Shown here piece by piece: positions 17,706 through 26,838 of a stretch of DNA of 64,000 nt. A model generated the notes under the pieces. It saw nothing but the letters and a program-made list of their open reading frames with translations. It made no database searches and was not told where the DNA came from. Numbering within the stretch: position 1 is the first letter of the stretch; each line of letters opens with the position of its first letter. This stretch comes from UBA2365 sp964594045 (GTDB lineage: Bacteria > Bacteroidota > Bacteroidia > Chitinophagales > Saprospiraceae), in contig CAZQKR010000002.1 of NCBI GenBank assembly GCA_964594045.1, forward strand, positions 62,001 through 126,000. Direction: 5' to 3'. A program made the position numbers and the translations under genes.

Positions 17706-17943
17706 AATCCAATTTTTATATGACAACAATATTTTTTTTCCACAATCCTGATAATCAGAAAACTGAAATGCTCCATTTCAGGCTGACACCGGATTGATCA
17801 CGCTAAAATATAAATCAAACTTTAAATACCGGAAAATCTTTTTTCCCGGTTGGACAAAAACACAAACCTTCAAATCTCACTGGTAACACAGATCTTCTAA
17901 CACATATACAGTTACGTTTGCTTATACCTGTGTTGAAGCATTC

Positions 17944-18780
17944 TTACAATATGTTCAGTTTATGTCTGATATATGATTTAAAAAGAATGTAGAACTTCAT
18001 CGGATCAGAAACCCGTATTCGCTTGTGCATCAATTCCTTACTATCTGATTTCCTGAGCAATTGCAGCAGGTGCAGATAATATCTGTATGCAGAATAAACA
18101 CCAAACCTGGCTCTGAAGGGCAATTGCTTAATACCGATAAAAGCCTGATTGAAATCGTTTTCAATATCACTTACGATCTCTTTTTTTGCTTCATTGGACA
18201 ATTCCGTTCCTGTCAGATTGGGAAAATAGGATCTGCCCAGGTCGCCAATATCGTTGCGGATATCCCTGAGAAAATTGACTTTCTGAAAAGCTGAACCCAG
18301 TTTGATGGCATAAGGTTCCAACTGTTTGTATTTTTCGTTATCGCCTTCCAGGAAAACCTTGAGGCACATCAGGCCGACTACATTGGCAGAACCGTGAATG
18401 TATCTTTCATATTCGTCAAATGTACTGTAATCTTTTTTGGTGAGATCCAGGCGCATGGAGGCGATAAAATCATCCACCAACTCATATAACTCATATTTAT
18501 GCACCACTTCCTGGAACGCATTCAGGACAGGGTTCATACTGATCTTCCGCAACAGCGCCTTATTGTAATTGCTTACAAAATCCTCCAGTAATTCAGCCTG
18601 ATGGTAATTGTGGAAGGTATCCACGATCTCATCAGCGTACCTCACAAAACCATAGATCGCATAAATTGGAGGCCTCATCGTTTTGTACAACATGCGGATG
18701 CCCAGCGAAAATGATGTGGAATACGCCCGGGTTATTTTTTTACTGATCTCGTAACTCGTCTGATCAAAAATCTGTTTCAT
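17944..18780 (-). CDS. crtB: Phytoene synthase
   Basis: Condenses two geranylgeranyl diphosphates to phytoene, the first committed step of carotenoid synthesis. The 278-residue chain has the squalene/phytoene synthase words YSTSFSLGIRML, YGFVRYADEIVDTF (first DxxxD type site) and GSAFQKVNFLRDIRNDIGDLGRSYFP (second Asp-rich site NFLRDIRND). ATG at 18780 overlaps the crtI stop by four bases (ATGA), so crtI and crtB form one translational unit. Confidence 0.97.
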   Translation of the reverse strand: MKQIFDQTSYEISKKITRAYSTSFSLGIRMLYKTMRPPIYAIYGFVRYADEIVDTFHNYHQAELLEDFVSNYNKALLRKISMNPVLNAFQEVVHKYELYELVDDFIASMRLDLTKKDYSTFDEYERYIHGSANVVGLMCLKVFLEGDNEKYKQLEPYAIKLGSAFQKVNFLRDIRNDIGDLGRSYFPNLTGTELSNEAKKEIVSDIENDFNQAFIGIKQLPFRARFGVYSAYRYYLHLLQLLRKSDSKELMHKRIRVSDPMKFYILFKSYIRHKLNIL

Positions 18781-20249
18781 GGCTTTTCGTAATCTGTAAT
18801 TAATTTGCTCACAATTTTGCCGGAAATGAGACTTGGTGGAACACCGGGTCCCGGAACAGTCAGCTGGCCTGTAAAATAGAGGTTTTTCAATTTCCTGCTC
18901 TTCAGTCTGGGCCGTAAAATGTGCGTTTGCATCAGTATGTTGGCCAAGCCATAGGCATTCCCTTTATATGAATTATAATCCCTCACAAAATCACTCACCG
19001 TAAAGGACTCGCTGAAAATTAAACTTTCTTTCAAGCTTTGCCCGGTGTTTTTTTCCAGCCTTTCCACAATGATATCCAGGTATTTGTCCCTGATGACCTG
19101 ATCATCCCCTTTCAGGCCCGGAGCAATGGGAATGAGAAAAACCGCGGCTTCTTTTCCGGCAGGGCTGCAGGTTGGATCTGTTTTTGACGGAAAACTCGCA
19201 TAGAACAATGGGTCCGCAGGCCAGGTCTTTGAATCATATATGGTCTCGGCGTGCTGGTCAAATGAAGGCTCAAAAAACAAGGTATGATGCTCAACATGGT
19301 CGAGTTTTTTGTCGAAACCCACATAATACATCAACGCTGATGGAGCAAAAGTCCTGGTATCCCAGTATTTTTCGGAATACTGTCTGAATTCCTGCGGTAT
19401 CAGGGTTTCCGTGTGATGATAATCCGCCCCGCTCAGCAAAATATCACAATTGAAATCTCCATTATCCGTCCTGGCAGCAATTACTTTTCTGTCCCTGATC
19501 ACCAGTTCCCTGACTGGATGATCTGTCAGTATTTCCACACCCAGTTCCCTGGCCAGATCTTCCATCGCCCTGACCACGGCAAACATTCCTCCTATCGGAT
19601 GCCATGTACCCAATTTGATGTCTGCATAATTCATGAAATTGTAAAAAGCAGGCGTATCGGATGGCTTGGAGCCCAAAAAAAGCACAGGAAATTCCAGTAT
19701 GGTACGAAGCCGCGAATTTTTGATCCCCGAACGAACCTGACTGCTTATGGTGCTGATGAACTCGTTCAGCTTAAAAATGGTATCCCTGGTGACAATCTCA
19801 AACAAATGCCGGGCAGGTTTGTAAACAAGGTCTTTTATGGCAATATCATAATTCCTTCCGGCATGTTGAATGAATTTCTCAAGACTTTTCCCCCCACCTT
19901 TCTCAAGCTGTTCAAAATTTTGCTTCAGCTTTTCAAAATCTGCATGATTGTCAAAGTAATCGTGTTCACCAAAATACACACGATATCCCGGATCAAGCCT
20001 TTTCAGCTGATAGACATCTTCTACCTTTTTTCCAAAATCACCGAAAAAACTGCTGAATACATCAGGCATCCAGTAAAAACTGGGTCCCATATCAAAAATA
20101 AATCCATCCCGGATCAATTGCCTTGCTCTTCCACCGGTCGTCTTGTTTTTCTCAAGTATGGTTACGTCAAAACCACTTTGAGCCAGATAAGCTGCTGCAG
20201 CCAAAGATGAGAATCCACTACCGAGAAGGATCACCTTTTTTCCATTCAT
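18777..20249 (-). CDS. crtI: Phytoene desaturase
   Basis: FAD-dependent desaturase that converts phytoene to lycopene in four steps. The N-terminal dinucleotide fold reads KKVILLGSGFSSLAAAAYLA, with GxGxxxxxxA and then LEKNKTTGGRARQL. The C-terminal FAD motif is seen as NLYFTGQLTVPGPGVPPSLISGK. With the start at ATG 20249 it has 490 residues, the normal length. The frame continues to 20342, but that extension has no likeness to the family. First gene of the carotenoid group; it overlaps crtB by four bases. Confidence 0.96.
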   Translation of the reverse strand: MNGKKVILLGSGFSSLAAAAYLAQSGFDVTILEKNKTTGGRARQLIRDGFIFDMGPSFYWMPDVFSSFFGDFGKKVEDVYQLKRLDPGYRVYFGEHDYFDNHADFEKLKQNFEQLEKGGGKSLEKFIQHAGRNYDIAIKDLVYKPARHLFEIVTRDTIFKLNEFISTISSQVRSGIKNSRLRTILEFPVLFLGSKPSDTPAFYNFMNYADIKLGTWHPIGGMFAVVRAMEDLARELGVEILTDHPVRELVIRDRKVIAARTDNGDFNCDILLSGADYHHTETLIPQEFRQYSEKYWDTRTFAPSALMYYVGFDKKLDHVEHHTLFFEPSFDQHAETIYDSKTWPADPLFYASFPSKTDPTCSPAGKEAAVFLIPIAPGLKGDDQVIRDKYLDIIVERLEKNTGQSLKESLIFSESFTVSDFVRDYNSYKGNAYGLANILMQTHILRPRLKSRKLKNLYFTGQLTVPGPGVPPSLISGKIVSKLITDYEKP

Positions 20250-20568
20250 CATGAATAAATTTTGTGTTGTTATAACCGGAAAAATGTTGTGTTGTTCACC
20301 CCTGAATAATAAAATGCCAATATCACAAAAGCCCCGAAACAATCATGATCAAACTGCTGACTTTATCTACTTCAAAACCTGAAGATCACCAGGGTCGTTC
20401 CATCGGAAGAACTCGCTGAATCCGACCAATCCATATCTTCTGCAATTCACGAAATGGATCGATCATTCAGAATCACTTCAAAGCCAGCATTCACGCAATA
20501 AATTTCGGAAACTTTTGATGAAAAACATGTTTTCGACTCTGATATTTTACCTGCCAGCTTATTTATGA

Positions 20569-22953
20569 TCAGAATTTGATCATAATACCAACAGTTGGCA
20601 AAATTGTACCTGAAAAATTCTCAATGGACCTGAGCACATAGCGTGTTCCATTGTCAGTGGTTTGAAAGCTCCCGTCCTCATTCAGCTCCCGTACAACAAA
20701 ATCCTGCCCCTTGTTCTGGAAATTATATGCGTTCTGGATATCCAGATAAGTCATCAAGGAGAAGTTTTTGAAGAAAAAGTTTTTGTCTATTCTGATGTCC
20801 AGCTGATGAAAGGATTTGAATCTCAATGTGTTCAGCTGATCAAAGTCAAAATAAGGCTGTCCGCTTGCATCCCATGCCGGGATGATGGAAGAAGTTTCCA
20901 AATCGTATGGGGTGTAAGGCAATCCGCCAACAAACCTCCATTTCAATCCGGCCCTCCATTGCTTGTTGAACTCCTTCGATGCTGTCAGGGTAAGCAGGTG
21001 TTTGCTGTCCCATGAGGAAGGTACAAATACGTCGTTGATCGTAGTAAATTCACTGCGTACAAAGGTATAGGCCCCGAGCAGGCTGAATTTCCTGAAATTG
21101 ATCCTGTTGAGCACCTCAAATCCAACAGCCCTGCCTCTGCCCGTGAATGCGACTTCGGCCACTCCGGCCACTCCGGAATAATCGGCACCCTGGTTGGCCA
21201 GGCTCACCCCGGTAACAACATCCACCGGATACTGGAAATAATCTTTATAGAATCCTTCAACAGAAACCAGTATCTCCTTGGTGATCCTTCTTTCAAGTCC
21301 AAGGTTATATTGGTTAACGCCGATGTAGTGCGCATTGTCAATATTCACCAGTTCGTTCTCATTGTTCCTGAATCCCAGCGTTGTGTAGGCAGGCAACTGG
21401 AAATAGCGGCCGGCGCCCATGTTCAGAAGCGTGTTCTCAACAAGAGTATAAGACATGGATACCCTTGGTGAGAGTTGTTTCAATGGATTGGCCATTGCCT
21501 CATTGTAAGTGTTTGCATCAAGGCGGAGTCCTGCTGAAACCAGTAATCTTTCATCCAGGAACCTGGTTGATGCCTGACCTGAAAAACCGAATTTGAATAA
21601 GTTGAGCCTGGACTCATAATCAATGGTAAACGGCTGTCCGTTAAAGAATATCTGCTGGCGGGAATCATTGAAATATCTGGCAAATTCAGAGTTGGCACTG
21701 AAAACATATTTGACATTGTTTTTCCTGAAATTCAGTTCATACCTGAATTTGTTCTCAGCTTCCCAGGAAACATAATCCAGTCTTCTCGGCAGGGATTCAT
21801 CATTGTCCGGATATTTGTAAAACTCGTTGTTGAGCATATTGCGGCTCAGCACAACTGTATGGCTGCCTGTATTGGTAAAATGTTTGTAAACAGCACCAAG
21901 TGTGTAACTCCACTGATTGTTGACCGGTATCTGACTCAGAATGTACTGTTGTGATTCATCCGGATTTTCTATGGAAGTATTCAGTTTCAAATTGTCCAGA
22001 GAACCAAGACTTATGATAGTCAGCTGATTTTTTGCATTGAAATTGGTTTTCAGTTTCAACTGATAATCGTTGAATGTCGGCAAAAAAGGCAATCCAATGG
22101 CAGAAAACAAAAATTGCAAATAGGAACGACGAACTGAAAAAATGTAGCTGGTGTTTTTTCCGATAGGACCATCCAGAGTCAGTCCTGCTTCACTGGCTCC
22201 CAGGGTGGCCTGCAAACTTGTTTTGTCTTTGCTGCCTTCTTTCAGACGGAAATCAAAAACGCCGCTCAGGGCGTTGTATTTAGTTGCCGGGAAAGAACCT
22301 GAGTAAAAATCCACTTCTTTTATAAAATCAGCATTGATGATGCCCACAGGTCCTCCCGAAGCGCCCTGGGTTGCAAAGTGATTCAGCACCGGTATCTCTA
22401 CGTCATCGAGGAAAAACCTGTTTTCGCTGGGTCCGCCGCCGCGGATGATGATGTCATTCCTGAATGCAGGTGTAGACCCGACACCCGGGAATGACTGGAT
22501 AACCCTGGAAATATCCCTGTTGCTTCCCGGATTTCCTTCAATTTCCTTAACGCCTATGCTTTGCATGGAGATCGGAGCCTCTACTCTTTTTTCAAAAATG
22601 TCCGCAGAGATCACCACCTCCTTGAGCAACTGACTGGATGGTTCAAGGTTCAATTCAACAAAAGGAATATTGCTGTTGCTGATGAGGATATCCTCACTTG
22701 TTTTGGTGGTATATCCAAGATATGACCCAACCAGTTTAATGTATCCGGGCTCAAGACCGGTGAACAGAAAATTTCCGTCCAGGTCACTGGTAGCACCAAT
22801 TTGCGTACCTTCTATAAAGATATTGGCAAATGCGAGCGGTTCATTGTTGCCCGAATCCCGTATGATGCCTTTCACCTGACCATTCTGAGCCTGGAGGCCA
22901 AAGGTCAGCAATACAATAAAGGGAATGATGATGATTTTTATGAAATTATACAT
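20569..22953 (-). CDS. TonB-dependent receptor with carboxypeptidase-regulatory-like domain
   Basis: An outer-membrane active transporter. A signal peptide (to about residue 22, LQAQ) is followed by a carboxypeptidase-regulatory-like domain at 25-110 (GQVKGIIRDSGNNEPLAFAN). The plug follows (VISADIFEKRVEAPISMQSI, FPGVGSTPAFRNDIIIRGGG), then a 22-strand type barrel ending with aromatic GTILPTVGIMIKF. The 794-residue length is normal. It sits 52 bases after a DUF2271-like lipoprotein gene in the same direction, and a MarR regulator is divergent beyond that, so substrate uptake is probably regulated locally. The GGGPSENRFFLDDVEIPV plug segment is typical of receptors for metal chelates or small ligands, but the substrate cannot be read. 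Confidence 0.93.
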   Translation of the reverse strand: MYNFIKIIIIPFIVLLTFGLQAQNGQVKGIIRDSGNNEPLAFANIFIEGTQIGATSDLDGNFLFTGLEPGYIKLVGSYLGYTTKTSEDILISNSNIPFVELNLEPSSQLLKEVVISADIFEKRVEAPISMQSIGVKEIEGNPGSNRDISRVIQSFPGVGSTPAFRNDIIIRGGGPSENRFFLDDVEIPVLNHFATQGASGGPVGIINADFIKEVDFYSGSFPATKYNALSGVFDFRLKEGSKDKTSLQATLGASEAGLTLDGPIGKNTSYIFSVRRSYLQFLFSAIGLPFLPTFNDYQLKLKTNFNAKNQLTIISLGSLDNLKLNTSIENPDESQQYILSQIPVNNQWSYTLGAVYKHFTNTGSHTVVLSRNMLNNEFYKYPDNDESLPRRLDYVSWEAENKFRYELNFRKNNVKYVFSANSEFARYFNDSRQQIFFNGQPFTIDYESRLNLFKFGFSGQASTRFLDERLLVSAGLRLDANTYNEAMANPLKQLSPRVSMSYTLVENTLLNMGAGRYFQLPAYTTLGFRNNENELVNIDNAHYIGVNQYNLGLERRITKEILVSVEGFYKDYFQYPVDVVTGVSLANQGADYSGVAGVAEVAFTGRGRAVGFEVLNRINFRKFSLLGAYTFVRSEFTTINDVFVPSSWDSKHLLTLTASKEFNKQWRAGLKWRFVGGLPYTPYDLETSSIIPAWDASGQPYFDFDQLNTLRFKSFHQLDIRIDKNFFFKNFSLMTYLDIQNAYNFQNKGQDFVVRELNEDGSFQTTDNGTRYVLRSIENFSGTILPTVGIMIKF

Positions 22954-23005
22954 TTTATGATCGATTTTGTTTTTTGAATTAACTTAATTGTCTTTTTAAA
23001 AAATT

Positions 23006-23740
23006 TTACTTTCCGCTTTTCACCACGATCTCCATGGTATCAAATATCTGCAGTGCGGTGGTCATCGTCTTCAATTTGGTGAACAGCCTGCCGGTTTCAC
23101 CCTTCGGATCGCCATGACCGATGGGATTCAGCCAGAAAGATCCTTCCTTTTCATCGATGGTTACGCTATATACAACTGAAGGTTGTGCTGATCTTTTGTA
23201 TGCCGGACTGTCCGGGTACAAGTTGTTGGTCCAGTGTTCATTCCAGTCCCATGGCTGATTGACCTCCATAAATACCCTGTATGGCAACTGATCCAATGAA
23301 GCCGTTTTGAAATTGAATTCCGTTTTCTGGGTTGCCCCGGTATAACCGTCCACAAAAGGATTTTGCGGTGTTGGTACTTTGCCTTTTGATCTTAAGCCCG
23401 GTTTTTTATGCGTCCAGTACGGTAAAGCAGCAGGTTGATAGGAAGGTCCTTTTGATTTGAGCCACATGGAATCACCCTGCATCTGGTAACCGAAAATACC
23501 TGTCGCATAGGATTCAGTGATATAGATCGTACGTAAATAGTTGCCTTCCATGTCCTCAGCCCAAACAACGTATGTGGGATGATTGAATTTTTTCCCGGGT
23601 TTAAGATTGATCGTGAGTGCATTTTCCCGGTCGGTGAATGCAGGATCCACAATATTCACCACTTCTCCCATTTTGGCTGCGGGGGCACATTGCGTGAAAA
23701 TTGCAGCGCCAAATAACAACAGAAAATAATATTTGTTCAT
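23006..23740 (-). CDS. Envelope lipoprotein, DUF2271-like
   Basis: A 244-residue lipoprotein (MNKYYFLLLFGAAIFTQCAP, Cys18). The central words YVVWAEDMEGNYLRTIYI and DGYTGATQKTEFNF resemble the DUF2271 family of periplasmic proteins, which often stand beside iron-uptake and flavin-linked redox genes; I am only moderately sure of the family. Its role here is unknown. It precedes the TonB receptor by 52 bases in the same direction, so the two are probably one operon, and it is divergent from the MarR gene. A role in handling the receptor's substrate at the periplasmic side is an inference. Confidence 0.72.
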   Translation of the reverse strand: MNKYYFLLLFGAAIFTQCAPAAKMGEVVNIVDPAFTDRENALTINLKPGKKFNHPTYVVWAEDMEGNYLRTIYITESYATGIFGYQMQGDSMWLKSKGPSYQPAALPYWTHKKPGLRSKGKVPTPQNPFVDGYTGATQKTEFNFKTASLDQLPYRVFMEVNQPWDWNEHWTNNLYPDSPAYKRSAQPSVVYSVTIDEKEGSFWLNPIGHGDPKGETGRLFTKLKTMTTALQIFDTMEIVVKSGK

Positions 23741-23769
23741 CGTATTTAATTTAATTTTGTATATTTTTA

Positions 23770-23839
23770 ATAAATTTACTACGTTATCGTAATTTTTTAT
23801 GCAAAAATAATGGTCATTTTAAATAATGGTATATTTTTG
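23770..23839. promoter_or_regulatory. Divergent promoter/operator region of marR and receptor operon
   Basis: The 123-bp gap between the divergent genes is almost pure A/T. AAATTTAC-tacgttatc-GTAATTTTT at 23771-23797 is an imperfect inverted repeat of the size MarR dimers bind. AAATAATGG occurs twice (23804-23812 as AAAATAATGG and 23821-23829). TATTTTTG at 23832-23839 fits the -7 box for the marR gene, 24 bases before its ATG. Confidence 0.45.
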
Positions 23840-23863
23840 TACAAAATTTTTAAATAAATTACA

Positions 23864-24547
23864 ATGTCGGACAATATTGATTTGATCAAAAAGCTTTTGG
23901 ATTATGTGCAAGAGTTTGAAAATGAAGGTGGTAAATCAGATATTAAAGAATTTGCATTATTCCTCAGGGATAAAACTATTTTAGAAAATCCGGCCAACAC
24001 GCATTATGATTTTAATTTAAACAATTATCAAAATTTTAAAGTATACCCGGAAGTTGAATTTGCAACCCTGCTTACCGGCTTGTTTCGATTCGCAAAATTT
24101 TATATCAAAAAAGCTTTATCCGGTTCTTCCATAAAAACACTGGAGGAATTTGGATTTCTGGCAACTCTGCTTAGGGATGGGAGCATGTTGAAGAATGAGC
24201 TGATCAACTCTCACCTGCTCGAGATTTCCAGTGGCAGTGAGGTATTGAGGAGACTGCTTAACAGTGGTATGATCAGTGAATCACCGGATGAAAATGACAA
24301 ACGTGCCAAAAGAGTGTGTATCACACCCCTGGGTATCAGTGAATTAATGGAAACGTTCAAAGTCATGCACAAGGTTTCAGAGATCGTCATAGGCAACCTC
24401 GACAAATCCGAATTGCTCAATGCCCTGACGATCTTCAACAAACTGCATTATTTTCATCAGCACATTCAGGACTGCGACAAAAATGCCTCTCTGGATGAGT
24501 TGCACAATAAATATGTAGTTTTCAGTTACAGGACCTCGGATAATTAA
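23864..24547 (+). CDS. MarR family transcriptional regulator
   Basis: A 227-residue cytoplasmic DNA-binding protein. The winged helix is at about 85-165: an HTH segment LKNELINSHLLEISSGSEVLRRLLNSGMI, then the wing DENDKRAKRVCITPLGISEL, which carries the DxRxK/R-type basic pattern and the 'TPLG' turn of MarR proteins. The N-terminal 60 residues are longer than usual and helical, perhaps for ligand binding or dimerisation. It is divergent from the lipoprotein/receptor operon with a shared 123-bp region, so it is the likely local repressor. The inducer is unknown. Confidence 0.87.
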   Translation: MSDNIDLIKKLLDYVQEFENEGGKSDIKEFALFLRDKTILENPANTHYDFNLNNYQNFKVYPEVEFATLLTGLFRFAKFYIKKALSGSSIKTLEEFGFLATLLRDGSMLKNELINSHLLEISSGSEVLRRLLNSGMISESPDENDKRAKRVCITPLGISELMETFKVMHKVSEIVIGNLDKSELLNALTIFNKLHYFHQHIQDCDKNASLDELHNKYVVFSYRTSDN

Positions 24548-24640
24548 GCAATTTTACCAAACAGACCGATTAAATTTTAAAGTAATATATGATCAATTTG
24601 AGATCTTTGTTCATTGATCAGCTGTTTCAAAAATCGCTCA

Positions 24641-24801
24641 AAGCAGACACAAAAGCCACAAAGGCTTTTAACTTTTGAAATGATTTCAAGATCGCATCAA
24701 AGGAAAATAATGTATTCCCTCTGAGTCCTTCGTGCCTTCTTCGTGTAACTTAGTGGAATAGCTGTATTTTTTTATTTCCTTGAAAATCCGGAGAGATTTT
24801 A
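24641..24801. repeat. Dispersed repeat family iii (CACGAAG type), copy 1
   Basis: The right half (24721-24801) matches 31794-31874 closely: TTCGTGCCTTCTTCGTG, then AACTT, GTGG, then CTGTATTTT and GAAAATCCG with GAGATTT. The left half keeps AGCAGACAC and CACAAAG-like words that can pair with the right arm, but is more decayed than in copy 2. It fills most of the 327-bp gap between the marR and epimerase genes. No frame is kept. Confidence 0.75.
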
Positions 24802-24874
24802 ATGTATAAATTAACCTGAACAAATTGACATTGAGCCAATAAATATTATCAGCATCATCATTTAATTCGAACTA

Positions 24875-25798
24875 ATGAATTATAATAAACGCATATTGAT
24901 CACAGGAGGATCCGGATTTATCGGATCAACCCTGAAAACTTACCTTCAAAACCAGGGATATGACGTAGCCGTGATGACACGCAATCCGAATCCCAAAAGC
25001 AATAACACCTTTTATTGGGATCCCGCAACCAACGAATTCGATCACCGGGCTTTTGATTTTGCACAGAACATCATTCACCTGGCGGGAGAGAACATCGCCG
25101 GTAAAAGATGGACACCACAAAGAAAAAAGGCTATTCTGGAAAGCAGAACTCAGGCCAGCGAATGCCTCGCATACCATCTCAAATCCAGCGGCTTCAAACC
25201 CGAAAAGATCATTGCAGCCTCTGCTATTGGTTTTTATGGTCAGCATACCCGTCAGCAAATTTTCACGGAAGAATCCCTGCCAGGAAATGACTTTGTTGGC
25301 CGAACTGTAAAGGATTGGGAAAAAGCCCAGCAGATTTTTAACGAGCTGCAGGTACCTGTGACCCGTATCCGGATCGGCATCGTATTGTCCACAAAAGGAG
25401 GGGCTTTACCTAAGATGCTGCTCCCGGTAAAATTCGGCCTGGGTTCCGGTATCGGTTCGGGTAAGCAATACATGCCCTGGATCAGCCTGAGGGATCTGCA
25501 CCACGTTTTCCATTTCGTCCTGGACAATGACTATCCCGGTGAAGTCTTCAATGCAGTTGCCCCGCAGCACATACAAAACCGGGCGTTCAACAGCGCTGTA
25601 GCCAAAGCCCTGGGAAAACCGTTTTTCCTGCCCAATGTGCCGGCTTTCTTGTTAAAGCTCATTTTCGGGGAAATGTCCGTCCTCTTGCTGGAAGGCAGCC
25701 GTGTTTCCGCGGATAAACTCATCCGCGCCGGCTTTGTTTTCGAGGATACAGATCTTTACCGGACGATGGTGAAGGAATTTAAAGGAGTGGTGGGTTGA
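24875..25798 (+). CDS. TIGR01777 family epimerase (YfcH-like)
   Basis: A 307-residue short-chain dehydrogenase-like protein of the atypical/extended type. The Rossmann motif ILITGGSGFIGSTL opens the chain; AASAIGFYGQH replaces the usual catalytic YxxxK region as in this family, followed by GRTVKDWEKAQ, PVTRIRIGIVLSTKGGALPKML and MPWISLRDLHHVF. The C-terminal DUF1731-like tail (LRAGFVFEDTDLY type) is present as LIRAGFVFEDTDLYRTM. The substrate of the family is not established. It stands alone on the plus strand. Confidence 0.93.
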   Translation: MNYNKRILITGGSGFIGSTLKTYLQNQGYDVAVMTRNPNPKSNNTFYWDPATNEFDHRAFDFAQNIIHLAGENIAGKRWTPQRKKAILESRTQASECLAYHLKSSGFKPEKIIAASAIGFYGQHTRQQIFTEESLPGNDFVGRTVKDWEKAQQIFNELQVPVTRIRIGIVLSTKGGALPKMLLPVKFGLGSGIGSGKQYMPWISLRDLHHVFHFVLDNDYPGEVFNAVAPQHIQNRAFNSAVAKALGKPFFLPNVPAFLLKLIFGEMSVLLLEGSRVSADKLIRAGFVFEDTDLYRTMVKEFKGVVG

Positions 25799-25836
25799 AA
25801 ATTAACTTGGATTAAATAAAGTCTGCCAGGCCTTCT

Positions 25837-25910
25837 CGTTGTTCTTTTGTTCCTTTGTTCGAATTGTTCTTTTGTTCGAATTGTTCGAGATGTTCGGGTT
25901 GTTGCCACTA
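25837..25910. repeat. Short degenerate tandem repeat of TTGTTC
   Basis: TTGTTC(TT/GA) words repeat about eight times between the epimerase and ruvC, with TTGTTCTTTTGTTC and TTCGAATTGTTC units. No coding or pairing function is evident; slippage would explain it. Confidence 0.6.
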
Positions 25911-26019
25911 TTGCTACTGTTTACACCAGCAATATGAAACACCACAGCAATCCGACCGTTAAATAGCACAAAAACAAGTTTAAACCACCCATTACAAAAA
26001 CATACCTTATTTTTGCCAG

Positions 26020-26580
26020 GTGAACGAAAGAAAAGAAAGGATTTTAGGCATTGACCCCGGCACGAACCTCATGGGATTTGCCGTACTGGACACATTTCAG
26101 GATGACCTGAGAGTTGAAACCCTGGGAGTGCTCAATCTCAAAAAGCTGGATGACCAACAGGGAAAACTGAAAGAGATCTTCCTCAATACCCAGGAGCTGA
26201 TCGAGCAATACAAGCCGGGAATCATGGCCATTGAAGCCCCGTTTTTCGGTAAAAATGTCCAATCGATGCTGAAACTTGGCCGTGCACAGGGGGTCGTCAT
26301 CGCTGCGGCCATTCTCATGGGTCTCGAGATCCATGAATATTCACCCAAAAAGATCAAACTCTCCATCACAGGTAATGGGAACGCCGCCAAAGAGCAGGTT
26401 GCAGCCATGCTCCGGCAGATCCTCAAGATCCACATCCAGCAGAAACACTTCGACTCCACAGATGCCCTGGCAGTTGCCGTCTGCCATTACAACCAGTTTG
26501 CCAACAAAAAGATCGGAGGCAAGCGATATTCTGGCTGGAGTTCCTTTGTTTCGGATAATAAAGGGCGGGTGAAAAACTGA
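26020..26580 (+). CDS. ruvC: Holliday junction endonuclease RuvC
   Basis: Cuts Holliday junctions during recombination repair, with RuvA and RuvB. The RNase H-like core starts RILGIDPGTNLMGFAVLD with the first catalytic Asp, then IMAIEAPFFGKNVQSMLKLG (second acidic residue, Glu), and DSTDALAVAVCHY (last Asp pair). The 186 residues match the family. The start is GTG at 26020. A -7-like box TATTTTTG at 26008-26015 is so close that the message would be nearly leaderless, or the true promoter is elsewhere. ruvA and ruvB are not nearby. Confidence 0.96.
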   Translation: MNERKERILGIDPGTNLMGFAVLDTFQDDLRVETLGVLNLKKLDDQQGKLKEIFLNTQELIEQYKPGIMAIEAPFFGKNVQSMLKLGRAQGVVIAAAILMGLEIHEYSPKKIKLSITGNGNAAKEQVAAMLRQILKIHIQQKHFDSTDALAVAVCHYNQFANKKIGGKRYSGWSSFVSDNKGRVKN

Positions 26581-26838
26581 AAAAGAGGTGGAATCACTTT
26601 TCAACGGCCGACCTTTCAACTTTCCTGAATCAGCCCCCTGAACATAATCCTGAAAATTGAAAATGACTAAGTACTCTGACTGAACCGAAATCAAGGATTA
26701 ATGCAAAGGAAAGAATAAACTTTGGTGGGTCGGCCAAATTCAATCATTCCTTATCATCCACTTTTCGCCTCTTTTCATTAAATCAGGAAGAGAACTTTTC
26801 TGCATCAAGACATAAAAATGGTATGCTTATCAAAAAGC

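Noticed and set aside
20250..20342. N-terminal extension of CrtI
   Set aside because: The FAD motif should start within a few residues of the N-terminus; the extra 31 residues have no likeness to the family.
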